14,329 bases of DNA from positions 1 through 14,329 of the forward strand of contig JAUVGT010000070.1 of assembly GCA_030593645.1 (NCBI GenBank), written 5' to 3'. The notes beneath the pieces were generated by a model. It was given only the letters and a program-made list of their open reading frames with translations, made no database searches and was not told the origin of the DNA. Position 1 is the first letter of the stretch. Every line of letters begins with the position of its first letter. Positions 1 through 8,258 of this stretch are shown piece by piece. The stretch comes from Deltaproteobacteria bacterium (GTDB lineage: Bacteria; Desulfobacterota; Desulfobacteria; Desulfobacterales; JAUVGT01). The position numbers were made by a program, and so were the translations under genes.

Positions 1-380
1 AAATTGTTGTTGTTAAAAACCAGTCAATAAAAGAGAGGCTTGCGGAAGCAGCCTTGGGCCAGACCTTTATTTCTCAGGCACCCGTAGTCCTGGTATTTGT
101 TTCAATTCCATACTTATCATATCGGCGCTATGGGGGAAGAGGAGCAAAGTTGTACAGTATACAGGACGCCACAATTGCATGTACATACGCAATGCTTGCG
201 GCCGAGGACACAGGTTTATCCAGTACCTGGGTTGGCGCGTTTAATGAAGATGAAGTAAAAATCATAGTAGACGCCGAACCTGATCATATACCCATTGCAC
301 TACTCCCCATAGGTTATAAAGCCAGGGAACCATATCATACTCCACGAAAATCAATTGAAAAAATGGTCAGGGAATTATAA
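1..380 (+). CDS. Nitroreductase family protein (C-terminal part, 5' end outside window)
   Basis: The first complete codon is at position 3 and the open frame runs in from the left edge, so the true start lies outside the window. The readable part begins IVVVKNQSIKERLAEAALGQ and continues into QAPVVLVFV, then a glycine-rich turn (YGGRGAKLYSIQDATIA) and CTYAMLAAEDTGLSSTWVGAF. These blocks are typical of the FMN-dependent nitroreductase fold: the QAP strand, the helix with 'A..nm.LaA...GLgs.W.g' and the late 'alipiGy' strand, here ALLPIGYKAREP. Such enzymes use NAD(P)H and flavin to reduce nitro compounds, quinones or other substrates; the substrate here cannot be read. A TTG at 54 could in principle initiate, but homology continues upstream of it, so it is internal. 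The nitrilase gene follows after a 100-bp gap that has its own promoter-like sequence, so co-transcription is possible but not required. Confidence 0.85.
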   Translation, partial: IVVVKNQSIKERLAEAALGQTFISQAPVVLVFVSIPYLSYRRYGGRGAKLYSIQDATIACTYAMLAAEDTGLSSTWVGAFNEDEVKIIVDAEPDHIPIALLPIGYKAREPYHTPRKSIEKMVREL

Positions 381-410
381 AAAATAAATATGATTTCAGT
401 CGGTTTAACC

Positions 411-440
411 TTTACATTTTAAAATATATCACAGTATATT
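411..440 (+). promoter_or_regulatory. Candidate sigma-70 promoter for the nitrilase-like gene
   Basis: TTTACA at 411-416 and TATATT at 435-440 are separated by 18 bp, in the AT-rich gap between the nitroreductase stop and the ATG at 481. The expected transcription start would fall near 447, leaving a leader of about 35 nt that carries the AGGAG ribosome binding site. The call rests on match to consensus and position alone. Confidence 0.4.
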
Positions 441-480
441 TATTTTTCGAATATCATCACATTCATAAATAGGAGAAAGT

Positions 481-1479
<999 letters not shown>

Positions 1480-1557
1480 AATTGGTTATAAAACCTCCCT
1501 CAGACCCAATTTCGGTGTTGGAAAGAAGATTTTGAAACCACTTAGGGAAATAATATA

Positions 1558-2109
1558 ATGCTGAAAAAGCAACACGATATGATCACCGACTTTGTAACCG
1601 GGAAACAGATCCCCATAATCGGTTCAGAAGAAAACAGGCAGGCTTTCTGCCGATACCTGGTCGAAGAGAAGGGTTACACAAAAAATGATATCTCGATAGA
1701 TGTCCCTATTGAAATCGATATTCATGGAGAAAAATACAAATCCGTAATTGATCTTGTGATCAGTATCGATTCCCAAAAAACAAAATGCATGGCCGTAAAA
1801 TGCGCTGCCGGGTCGCTTGGATCTCGTGAGCGGGAAATCGTATCAGCATCCAGATTGCTTGACCGATACCAGATACCTTTTTCTGTGGTTTCAGATGGTA
1901 AAAACGCCTTGGTACTGGATACATTATCCGGTCAAAAAATCGGTGAGGGACTTGATACGGTTCCATCAAAAAAAGATATAATAGAAATAATATCCTCTAT
2001 GGTATTTGCGCCTTTGCCGGAAAATCGACGTGAGAAGGAAAAACTGATATTTCGGAGTTATGACAGTATGAATATAAACCGCACACTTCCCTTCAATCAT
2101 CAGGAATGA
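1558..2109 (+). CDS. Orphan HsdR-N-like (type I restriction R subunit N-terminal domain) protein
   Basis: This 183-residue cytoplasmic protein looks like the nuclease-fold domain found at the N-terminus of type I restriction R subunits, standing alone without helicase, M or S subunits nearby. The order of elements is EENRQAFCRYLVEEKGY (residues 24-40), a strand DVPIEIDIHG, then YKSVIDLVISID with the PD-(D/E)xK aspartate at Asp65, and AVKCAAGSLGSRERE (79-93) carrying Lys81. The acidic residue normally two positions before the lysine is Ala79, so the canonical ExK is incomplete and nuclease activity is doubtful. The helix ASRLLDRYQIPFSVVSDG and strand ALVLDTLSGQ follow. I recall this KCAAGSLGSRERE form as a recurrent stand-alone family in sulfate-reducing Desulfobacterota, of unknown function. 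AGGGA precedes ATG 1558 by about 11 nt; a second in-frame ATG at 1579 is an alternative start. Confidence 0.7.
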   Translation: MLKKQHDMITDFVTGKQIPIIGSEENRQAFCRYLVEEKGYTKNDISIDVPIEIDIHGEKYKSVIDLVISIDSQKTKCMAVKCAAGSLGSREREIVSASRLLDRYQIPFSVVSDGKNALVLDTLSGQKIGEGLDTVPSKKDIIEIISSMVFAPLPENRREKEKLIFRSYDSMNINRTLPFNHQE

Positions 2110-2330
2110 TTTCAAAACCTCCCCTCAAGGGTAAAAGTTATGAATTAAAGGATCAAATCGATTTTAAATTCCTTCAACTTAAAACTCAAAACTAATAACT
2201 CACGACTCACCGATCGCGTATGCGATTACCTGCGCCCGATCGAAGGTTTTGGAAAAAGCTTCTAAAGGTTTTAGGGTGTTTTGCCGAAAACTATGACGGC
2301 AGGGCTAAAATCAAATCACCGGAGGTCATT
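2110..2330 (+). other. Intergenic leader with possible alternative RNA hairpins; no gene seen
   Basis: I see no coding sequence in this 221-bp gap. An extension of the next reading frame back to an ATG at 2220 lacks a ribosome binding site and precedes the signal peptide, so I treat it as leader. Within it, 2176-2210 is a degenerate AACT/AACTCA-rich stretch. Further on, TTTTAG (2269-2274) can pair with CTAAAA (2305-2310), enclosing a second stem TGCCG/CGGCA (2282-2286 with 2297-2301). The same TTTTAG can instead pair with CTAAA at 2262-2266, so two exclusive folds exist. The structure ends about 10 nt before the GGAGGT ribosome binding site. It does not match a riboswitch class that I can name. 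Confidence 0.3.
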
Positions 2331-3215
2331 ATGAAAAAGATAATAGTGCTGTTTGTGATCATTATTGCGGCTGCCTCATTGGCCAGTGCATCAGGTTCAC
2401 AAGACACATCTTCGATCCTGTTCGAAAACATAAAAAAGAATATTCATAAACTGCCCAATAAAAGACTGACTGTGGCTGATTTTACCGATATTAACGGTAA
2501 TGAGACAGAAGAGGGAAAACTTCTGGCTGAGCAGATCATCACCAAATTGACCCAGATTGATGAACTGATTGTGATTGAAAGAAAACAGTTAAACAAAATT
2601 CTAAAAGAACAGCAGCTCAGTTTGACCGGCATTACCGAGGAGGAAGAATACAAACTGGGTAAAATACTGAATGTAGACGCAATCGTTTCCGGAACCATCA
2701 CCCATTTGGATGATAGTGTGGAAATCTACGCGCGAATGATTGATGTAAAAAGCGGAAGAATATATTGTGCGGCCAATCACAGGATAAACTCAAAACAAAG
2801 GAAAATGGAAATCGCACGGCTCCCCGCGAAACAACAGGAAAAAGTGACCCGGGAATTTGAAAAAAGAGAAAAGCAGCGAATGAAAAATCCTGAATTACAT
2901 AAATTAATTCAGGCACATAAAAAACAGATGTCACAGATAAGAAAACGCGACCAAAGAAAATTCGATACGATGGTTCGAACCATAAAACAACTGAACAAGA
3001 TCAGAAAAGATAATCCCCGTTTATTTATGCTCCTGACTGAACCGCCTGGTTCACCATTATTAAACAGAGTAAAACACGCCCATCCAGGAGATTACAACCA
3101 TGCAGTTAAATTTAGAAAAAATATCGACTATGTTATTAAAAATACACCTCTTTTCGCTGACGTCATGAAATTTCAAAGAAAAATGATAATGAAAAAAGGT
3201 AAACGCCGGGGATAA
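2331..3215 (+). CDS. Secreted FlgO/CsgG-like protein with basic C-terminal half
   Basis: Translation from ATG 2331 (GGAGGT at 2321-2326) gives 294 residues. Residues 1-20 form a Sec signal peptide (MKK, hydrophobic core, ASA before the likely cleavage), so the product is exported to the periplasm or beyond. Residues about 37-147 match the FlgO/CsgG-like fold: KRLTVADFTDINGNE, an amphipathic helix with LAEQIITKL, ELIVIERKQLNKILKEQQ, LGKILNVDAIVSGTI and VEIYARMIDVKSGRI. Proteins with this fold act in outer-membrane lipoprotein or curli/flagellar-associated assemblies. No lipobox cysteine is present. From about residue 150 to the end the protein is very rich in Lys, Arg and Gln and predicted helical, ending KKGKRRG; this half is not part of the FlgO fold and its role is unknown. 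A strong terminator follows 23 bp after the stop. Confidence 0.72.
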   Translation: MKKIIVLFVIIIAAASLASASGSQDTSSILFENIKKNIHKLPNKRLTVADFTDINGNETEEGKLLAEQIITKLTQIDELIVIERKQLNKILKEQQLSLTGITEEEEYKLGKILNVDAIVSGTITHLDDSVEIYARMIDVKSGRIYCAANHRINSKQRKMEIARLPAKQQEKVTREFEKREKQRMKNPELHKLIQAHKKQMSQIRKRDQRKFDTMVRTIKQLNKIRKDNPRLFMLLTEPPGSPLLNRVKHAHPGDYNHAVKFRKNIDYVIKNTPLFADVMKFQRKMIMKKGKRRG

Positions 3216-3238
3216 AAGTCACAGACCATAATAAGTAA

Positions 3239-3265
3239 AAAAACGGCCCGATCAGGGCCGTTTTT
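3239..3265. terminator. Bidirectional intrinsic terminator
   Basis: A perfect 11-bp stem (AAAAACGGCCC at 3239-3249 with GGGCCGTTTTT at 3255-3265) closes a 5-nt loop. T-runs on both strands allow termination in both directions. It lies between the stop of the + strand FlgO-like gene (3215) and the stop of the convergent minus-strand zinc-ribbon gene (3293), which is where a shared terminator is expected. Confidence 0.92.
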
Positions 3266-3292
3266 ATTCGAAGTATTCTCTAAATTTTATCT

Positions 3293-3967
3293 CTAGCAGG
3301 TAAGATCCTTACCGCAATGCTTGCATAATTTTGCCCGCTTTTTGATGATCTCAGCACAATATGGACAGTCTCGTGTAAAAAAACGATTATGGATTTTCGC
3401 TATGGCTTTTTCAACTTCCTTTTCAAGTATTTCATTACCAATCTTCAGATTTCGAATCGGTTCTAACACTTCCAGTTCTCCAATATCGCCAAGCATTTCC
3501 ACGGCTTTTACCCTGACCCTCATCGGTTCGGTTGGATCGAGCAGTATCCTCATGACGGTCGCGCCATCCTTTGAAACATAGCACTCCGCGAGGACGGAAA
3601 AACCCTTTTTAATCGATTCCTTCAGCACTTCCTCCTGAAGCATGACCTGCTCATCAATAATCTGTCCCGTGGCACCCATGGGGCTGAACACAGGCATCAG
3701 CTCATATTGTTCTGTCCCGGGGTAGTTCATGCACCTGTAAGATGCCTTTTGAGCATAATTTTCCTCGAGGTTCTCCCATCCGCTTTTGTACAATGGACAT
3801 TCATCATTAAAACACAAAAATAAATAGGGTGTCCCCCAACCCAGTCCATCACTGACATTGATCGGAGGAACTTCCCATAGGTTCATTTCCTGGTTACAAT
3901 GCGGACAATTGGGTTTGTCCATTGCCATAACTTTTTCCAACACCTGTTCTCTTGTTTCAAACGCCAT
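3293..3967 (-). CDS. Zinc-ribbon/HEAT-like repeat protein, function unknown
   Basis: I chose ATG 3967 because GGAGG sits 5 nt upstream of it; an in-frame TTG at 3979 overlaps that site. The 224-residue protein is cytoplasmic. It has a metal-binding module near each end. The N-terminal one has Cys21/Cys24 (CPHC) and Cys52/Cys57 (CFNDEC). The C-terminal one has Cys201/Cys204 (CPYC) and Cys215/Cys218 (CKHC), a compact zinc ribbon ending at the C-terminus. Between them, residues about 140-193 (RILLDPTEPMRVRVKAVEMLGDIG and the following helices) resemble one or two HEAT-like repeats. This layout suggests a binding or scaffold protein rather than an enzyme; no partner can be named. It is transcribed away from the pilin operon's end on the same strand and terminates at the shared hairpin. 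Confidence 0.7.
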   Translation of the reverse strand: MAFETREQVLEKVMAMDKPNCPHCNQEMNLWEVPPINVSDGLGWGTPYLFLCFNDECPLYKSGWENLEENYAQKASYRCMNYPGTEQYELMPVFSPMGATGQIIDEQVMLQEEVLKESIKKGFSVLAECYVSKDGATVMRILLDPTEPMRVRVKAVEMLGDIGELEVLEPIRNLKIGNEILEKEVEKAIAKIHNRFFTRDCPYCAEIIKKRAKLCKHCGKDLTC

Positions 3968-4054
3968 ATTTTCCTCCAATATAAAAAAATTCAGTCAAAA
4001 TTGCCGAACTTTGGGCAACGAACTGAATCTTCGTTCTATTTCTTAGCTGTTTTT

Positions 4055-4082
4055 AATCTAAGCGTTATTTATGCATTGTCAA
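4055..4082 (-). promoter_or_regulatory. Candidate sigma-70 promoter for the zinc-ribbon/HEAT gene
   Basis: Reading the minus strand, TTGACA (4082-4077) is followed 16 bp later by TAGATT (4060-4055), upstream of the start at 3967. The -35 box is perfect and the -10 box matches at 4 of 6 positions. It lies after the last pilin-operon gene (stop at 4143), so it would separate expression of the zinc-ribbon gene from that operon. Confidence 0.35.
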
Positions 4083-4142
4083 CCGGATGCATGTGGAATC
4101 ATACAGGATCTTTTGATGGAGGGACAAAACCTCGTGGCAGGT

Positions 4143-4619
4143 TTACTGAATTGTCCAATGGGGTGATATGTTAAGAGGATGTTTTTTTATATGGATGGAA
4201 TGTTTGATTGTCTTTTCAGTAATCACACGGCCTTTAGCCTGATTGCCTGTTCGGTCATAAATCTTAGCTCTTGAATCAAAAAATATTTTATCCGGATGTA
4301 TCCATGCAGACACTTGACAGGTAACAGTTTTTCCGGTAATTTGTGTAAAATGATCGCCTTCATAACTAAAAGTGAGTTTTCTCCTGGATAACCCATATGG
4401 CCGTTTCAATGGGGTTCCGGTAAAGATTTCATTTTTTGCAAGTTCGATTCCGGAATCGGCGGCATGAAAGGCCACCCTATTAAAATAAGTCCAGTTTAAC
4501 CGGTCGTTGTCTCTCCACAGGGCGCCTGCAGTGGCCATTGCGATAGTTGAAATCGCGGCCACCATCATCATCATGATGACCAGGGAATTCCCCCTGCTGT
4601 TTTTCAATCTGTTTGTCAT
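4143..4619 (-). CDS. GspK/PilX-like minor pseudopilin
   Basis: Start ATG 4619 is preceded by AGGAG with 6-nt spacing; a longer in-frame start at 4670 has no comparable site. The 158-residue product begins MTNRLKNSRGNSLVIMMMM, so a prepilin-peptidase cut after Gly10 is plausible. Position +5 of the mature protein is Ile instead of the usual Glu, and a hydrophobic helix follows. The block AFHAADSGIELAKNEI (about residues 50-65) is the 'A..AAdsGie.A' signature of PilX/GspK-type subunits. Lack of Glu at +5 is a known feature of the tip-most GspK-type pseudopilin. The protein is much shorter than GspK (usually over 300 residues), so PilX-like is the closer label. It is the last gene of the pilin operon, 54 bp after the GspJ-like gene. 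Confidence 0.65.
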   Translation of the reverse strand: MTNRLKNSRGNSLVIMMMMVAAISTIAMATAGALWRDNDRLNWTYFNRVAFHAADSGIELAKNEIFTGTPLKRPYGLSRRKLTFSYEGDHFTQITGKTVTCQVSAWIHPDKIFFDSRAKIYDRTGNQAKGRVITEKTIKHSIHIKKHPLNISPHWTIQ

Positions 4620-4673
4620 ATCCAGCTCCTGTAATAATATTCCGGATGCAGCGCGGTACATCCCCGCCATATT

Positions 4674-5360
4674 CTATTGGGACAGATGATATACCCTGCA
4701 CAGAGATCCCACAGGCCAGACTTCATTGTAACCCGTTTTTCGGGTTAGTTTTATATTGAGTCTTCTGACTTTTTCAAAATTACTGCTGTTATAGGTAAAC
4801 TGTAACGTCTCAATATCTCCTAAAAGGGCAGTCTGGTTAAAATCATGGGAAATAAAAATTCCTTCATCATTATTACCTGTGATGTATCGAATATTATCTG
4901 ATTTTTTTGCGCCGTTCTGAATCTGATCGATTTTTTGTGAAACGGATTCTCCGATGTATTCTTCCCTGATTACTTCATCAGAATCATTTATGTAATATAT
5001 AATAATACACTCATCTTCCTGTATGGATAATGTATTGGTTAAATCGCCAGTTTCTGACAGGTAAAATGCGCGTTTCTTCAGATCAATCCCTTTGATAATT
5101 AAAGTGGTCTGATCTGTATTGAACCGATCGAAAGAAGCGATCAGACCTGTGGAGCTATTCAAATCAGCAGCGATATAATTAAAGAGGATCCCAGTATCAC
5201 GAATTGTACCGGAAGTCCTGGAAAAATTATCATGTCCGCTCCTGAAGCCCTCGTGGTACAGCCGGTAAACCGCAGGTGTTATAACACTCAGGATCACAAG
5301 AACAATCATCAATTCAATTAAAGTAAAGCCTTTTCTGTTTTCTAAATACTGTGATTTCAT
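4674..5360 (-). CDS. GspJ/PilW-like minor pseudopilin
   Basis: This 228-residue protein starts with a basic leader and the type III signal GFTLIELMIVLVILSVI: cleavage would occur after Gly11, leaving N-terminal Phe and Glu at +5 (Glu16). One long hydrophobic helix anchors it in the inner membrane before filament assembly. The globular part, with TGILFNYIAADLNSS and the late strand LQFTYNSSNFEKVRRLNIKLTRKTG, fits the GspJ/PilW type of minor subunit. The start overlaps the stop of the GspI-like gene by 4 bp (5357-5360), indicating translational coupling. AGGA lies 8 nt before the ATG. With its neighbours it would form the tip complex that primes filament assembly. Confidence 0.75.
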   Translation of the reverse strand: MKSQYLENRKGFTLIELMIVLVILSVITPAVYRLYHEGFRSGHDNFSRTSGTIRDTGILFNYIAADLNSSTGLIASFDRFNTDQTTLIIKGIDLKKRAFYLSETGDLTNTLSIQEDECIIIYYINDSDEVIREEYIGESVSQKIDQIQNGAKKSDNIRYITGNNDEGIFISHDFNQTALLGDIETLQFTYNSSNFEKVRRLNIKLTRKTGYNEVWPVGSLCRVYHLSQ

Positions 5361-5743
5361 TGATTGGTCCTGAAAACAATTAAGGTTAATTTCTGTTTTA
5401 CCTGCCTGGTATCCGGCCAGGAAATTTCAAGAAAAATCTTTTTCAATTTTCCGGATATTGCTTCTATTCGAACCTTTCCCAAAGCACCGCGAAGATTCAT
5501 CTGATTCATAAGCTCAGAATCAAATGAAGAAATTTCATCGATTTTCAGGTCTCCAAACGCGTAAGATTTCATGATACCAGCCTGGCTTTCAAGAGACCAT
5601 ATCGCCTTTTGCCTTAATAGCATGTTTTTTTGTACCATGCTGTTTTCTGTTCGTATTTTGTAAACGCTTACACTTAATAAAGCAATCAGCGCGGTTGCAA
5701 TCATCAGCTCTATGAGTGTATATCCTTTGTTTGAGTTTATCAT
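5357..5743 (-). CDS. GspI/PilV-like minor pseudopilin
   Basis: This is a short (128-residue) prepilin-like protein with leader MINSNKG, cleavage after Gly7, mature N-terminus YTLIELMIATALIALLSVSV and Glu at +5 (Glu12). Its small size and the C-terminal strand pattern KIFLEISWPDTRQVKQKLTLIVFR resemble GspI, which contacts GspJ in type II secretion systems. The order I-then-J-then-K/X in this operon also matches the canonical tip-complex order, although no GspH is seen. Both ends overlap neighbours by 4 bp: the start with the ATPase stop (5740-5743) and the stop with the GspJ-like start (5357-5360). Confidence 0.7.
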   Translation of the reverse strand: MINSNKGYTLIELMIATALIALLSVSVYKIRTENSMVQKNMLLRQKAIWSLESQAGIMKSYAFGDLKIDEISSFDSELMNQMNLRGALGKVRIEAISGKLKKIFLEISWPDTRQVKQKLTLIVFRTNQ

Positions 5744-7221
5744 TGTCCCAGAACCCTGTTAATCTCTTCAGTATCGGTAATGCCGCCTGATACCATTTTG
5801 ACTCCATTCTGACGCAGTGTGATCATACCCATATTTACCGCTGTCTTCTCAATTTCCTTTGTTTGGGAAGATGTATTGATCATACAACCGATTTCATCTG
5901 TTATCGGCAGATACTCCGTGATTACAGTCCTGCCAAAATAGCCCGTTTTTCGGCATGGACCACATCCGATTCCAGAGCCACGGTTTTGTGTTTCAATGGT
6001 TTTAACAGACGGCCCTGAATCTGCTAACGTTTTTTCAGCGGTATTTAAGCAATGCACACATTTTTTCCGAATAACCCTCTGACAGATTATCCCCTTTAAA
6101 GAGGATTTTAAAAGAAACGGTCTAATTCCAAGGTCCAGCAGTCTGCTGATGGCTTCAGCGGAATTTCCGCAGTGTATTGAACTTAGAATCAAGTGACCGG
6201 TAAGGGCTGCCCGTACTGCCGCATCAGCGGTCTCCCTGTCCCTGATTTCGCCAACCATAATGATACCGGGATCCTGCCTTAGTGACGATTTGAGCGCGTC
6301 GGCAAACCCCGGGCCCTTATTCACGTCAATTTGCACCTGTGTAATATTTTCAATTCGATATTCCACTGGATCTTCCAGTGTAATGATATTTGACAGCCGC
6401 CCCCGAACCTCCTGGATATAACGTAGAAGCGCATACAGTGTGGTTGTTTTCCCGGAACCTGCCGGCCCGCAAATCACATATAATCCCTGCGGTTCTTTTG
6501 CGATATTTTTCAATTCAGTCAGCATCCCAGTTGAAAAGCCGAGATCTTCGATCCCTGACATACCCTTTAGCTTGTCAAACAACCTGATGGATACCCGTTC
6601 ACCTGTCTCCGACGGAATTACAGATACCCGGATATCCTGACTGCCATTTTTTGTTTTCCGCGTGATTCTCCCTTCCTGGATCATGTCCCTCCGGTAAAGG
6701 ATCATGCCCGCGTCCACTTTGATACAGTTAATCACACGTAACCCAATTTCCGGTTTTAAAACCACTACAGGAAAAATAAATCCGTCAATTTTGTATGATA
6801 CAGAAAGCCCCATTTTCCGGGTTTCCAAATAAATATCTCCTGCTGAGTGGCAAATCCCCTGGCTGATCAAAAAGTCGGCAGTATTTCGAATGTTGGGGCC
6901 CGGGGCCTGGTAAAGTTTTTTGCATACAGCCGGTAAATCCTCGATGGGCAACGCGGCTTCATCTTTGATTACTTTCGGGTTTATAATTTCTTCAAGTATC
7001 GTTTTATATTTATCAGCCTTCTCTTTTGTGGATAAGGTTACACGCAGTTTTTTATTGTTTTTCAACAGAAGGATGAATGCTTTTTTTGAATTCCCATTTA
7101 CCGTTAACAAATCAATGCGATCAATATCATCATAATATATCTTTCGGCCGAATAACCCGAGCCACCATAGCCTTGGGATGCTGAATGTGTCTTGTTTCAA
7201 TTTAAGATATGTCGTGTACAT
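5740..7221 (-). CDS. GspE/PilB-like filament assembly ATPase with atypical N-terminus
   Basis: This 493-residue cytoplasmic hexameric ATPase powers filament assembly. The motor half is complete: Walker A GPAGSGKT (252-259), Asp box ITLEDPVEYR (280-289), Walker B with GEIRD (324-328), His box LTGHLILSSIH (340-350), and the zinc tetracysteine Cys388/Cys391 plus Cys420/Cys423. The tetracysteine marks the GspE/PilB assembly branch rather than the PilT retraction branch, and no second ATPase is present. The N-terminal region is unusual. Residues 1-80 lack the usual MshEN/N1E pattern and read as alternating short strands (FGRKIYYDDIDRIDLLTV, KAFILLLKNNKKLRVTLS) followed by a helix (KEKADKYKTILEEI), like a small bacterial PH-like domain. 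A normal N2-type domain with NTADFLISQGICHSAGDIYLE follows at about 113-133. The gene starts 9 bp after the third GspF-like gene and overlaps the GspI-like gene by 4 bp; its ribosome binding site is weak. Confidence 0.9.
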   Translation of the reverse strand: MYTTYLKLKQDTFSIPRLWWLGLFGRKIYYDDIDRIDLLTVNGNSKKAFILLLKNNKKLRVTLSTKEKADKYKTILEEIINPKVIKDEAALPIEDLPAVCKKLYQAPGPNIRNTADFLISQGICHSAGDIYLETRKMGLSVSYKIDGFIFPVVVLKPEIGLRVINCIKVDAGMILYRRDMIQEGRITRKTKNGSQDIRVSVIPSETGERVSIRLFDKLKGMSGIEDLGFSTGMLTELKNIAKEPQGLYVICGPAGSGKTTTLYALLRYIQEVRGRLSNIITLEDPVEYRIENITQVQIDVNKGPGFADALKSSLRQDPGIIMVGEIRDRETADAAVRAALTGHLILSSIHCGNSAEAISRLLDLGIRPFLLKSSLKGIICQRVIRKKCVHCLNTAEKTLADSGPSVKTIETQNRGSGIGCGPCRKTGYFGRTVITEYLPITDEIGCMINTSSQTKEIEKTAVNMGMITLRQNGVKMVSGGITDTEEINRVLGQ

Positions 7222-7230
7222 TTTTTGACT

Positions 7231-8238
7231 CTAAATTAAGGAATACGTAAATATAATTGCACTGAAAATATATACAATCCCAATACCCACCAGAATACCG
7301 GATCCGGCAACACACCACCTGAAAAAATTCTGCATATCCCTATCCAGATTTTCAGACAAATAATCATGAAGCAGTTTGTTCAGCTCTTTGATGAGTTCTT
7401 TGATATTGCCGCTATTATCCCCGAGTTTTATTGTATTGACAATATCCATTTTCGAAAGTATGGGTTCGGAAAACATAGCGTTTGATATCGAGTTTCCCCC
7501 TTTTGATTTTAATATACTTCTATCCAGAACTTTCTTAAGTGTCTTGTCCCTAATGCTTTTGGAAGCACTGTGCAGTGCGTCATCCAGGGGAGTATCCAAA
7601 GACAAATGATGATCCATCATCATTCCAAATTCCAGGGATAAAATCCTGAAGTAATTCTTTTTTAGAAAAGGAGTGTGGCGAATAATCATACCGGTTAAAT
7701 CCGTTTTAAATAAAAACACAATCAAAACAGTGAAAACCGCGCCTATCCCCGCAAAAAATTGCTTTTGTGACAGAACATAAAAAAGCTGATAATATTTTGG
7801 GACCTGGATAGGTAAATTATCTACCATGCCGGCCTGAATGTTTGTAAATAATATTGAATAATAAATGAGAAGTGCCAGTAAAACTATAAGGATGGCTGAA
7901 ACATAAGTAACAATCTTTCTTAAATGATACGTATAGGAGCCGAATATGGAGGAATGGTTTAATACTATTTTTAACGAGGCAGCCAGGTTACCTGTTTTTT
8001 CACCTTTTTCGATGATCTCAGAAACAAAGGCCGGAACACCTTTAATGCCTGATAAGGACTCGGAAAAGGTTTTTCCGGATTTTAATCCAATGTGTACTTT
8101 TTTATAGATACGGTTTCTGCCCAAAGATGTGTGCTGGATGAACCTGTCATCCAAACGCAGCTCCGAAAGGGATTTCCCCGATTCTATCCTGGCATAAAAA
8201 TGAGCCAGGATCATATTTAATTGATTCATATCCGCCAT
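7231..8238 (-). CDS. GspF/PilC-like inner-membrane platform protein (third copy)
   Basis: From ATG 8238 the product has 335 residues. I chose this start because GspF homology begins just after it and GGGGAAG lies upstream (8257-8251, spacing 12). The open frame extends to a TTG at 8319, but that start would overlap the previous gene by 61 bp and has no visible ribosome binding site. It has two T2SSF domains and three membrane segments (about 109-131, 161-178 and 308-333). Both domains keep the GspF signature: GEKTGNLAASL (from 79) and GDNSGNIKEL (from 273). This is the only one of the three copies with both signatures intact. GspF/PilC proteins sit in the inner membrane at the centre of the ATPase ring and pass pilin subunits into the filament. 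The ATPase gene follows directly, which suggests this copy is its primary partner. Confidence 0.82.
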   Translation of the reverse strand: MADMNQLNMILAHFYARIESGKSLSELRLDDRFIQHTSLGRNRIYKKVHIGLKSGKTFSESLSGIKGVPAFVSEIIEKGEKTGNLAASLKIVLNHSSIFGSYTYHLRKIVTYVSAILIVLLALLIYYSILFTNIQAGMVDNLPIQVPKYYQLFYVLSQKQFFAGIGAVFTVLIVFLFKTDLTGMIIRHTPFLKKNYFRILSLEFGMMMDHHLSLDTPLDDALHSASKSIRDKTLKKVLDRSILKSKGGNSISNAMFSEPILSKMDIVNTIKLGDNSGNIKELIKELNKLLHDYLSENLDRDMQNFFRWCVAGSGILVGIGIVYIFSAIIFTYSLI

Positions 8239-8258
8239 TTTTTCAATAAACTTCCCCG

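Noticed and set aside
1490..2127. Similar short sequences AAAACCTCCCTCA (1490-1502) and AAAACCTCCCCTCA (2114-2127) after two neighbouring genes
   Set aside because: They are short, low in complexity and lack hairpin structure; chance or a weak shared 3' motif cannot be told apart.
2269..2310. Resemblance of the GACGGCAGGGCT segment to the 3' part of a c-di-GMP (GEMM) riboswitch
   Set aside because: The conserved 5' core elements of that riboswitch (GGCAAA and CGCAAAGCC-type segments) are not present upstream.
2220..2330. Extension of the FlgO-like reading frame upstream to ATG 2220
   Set aside because: It would put 37 residues ahead of a typical signal peptide and has no ribosome binding site, while ATG 2331 has a strong GGAGGT site.
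4126..4143. Possible terminator AAACCT/AGGTTT at the end of the pilin operon
   Set aside because: The stem is only 6 bp, AT-rich, and runs into the last stop codon, with no convincing T-run after it.
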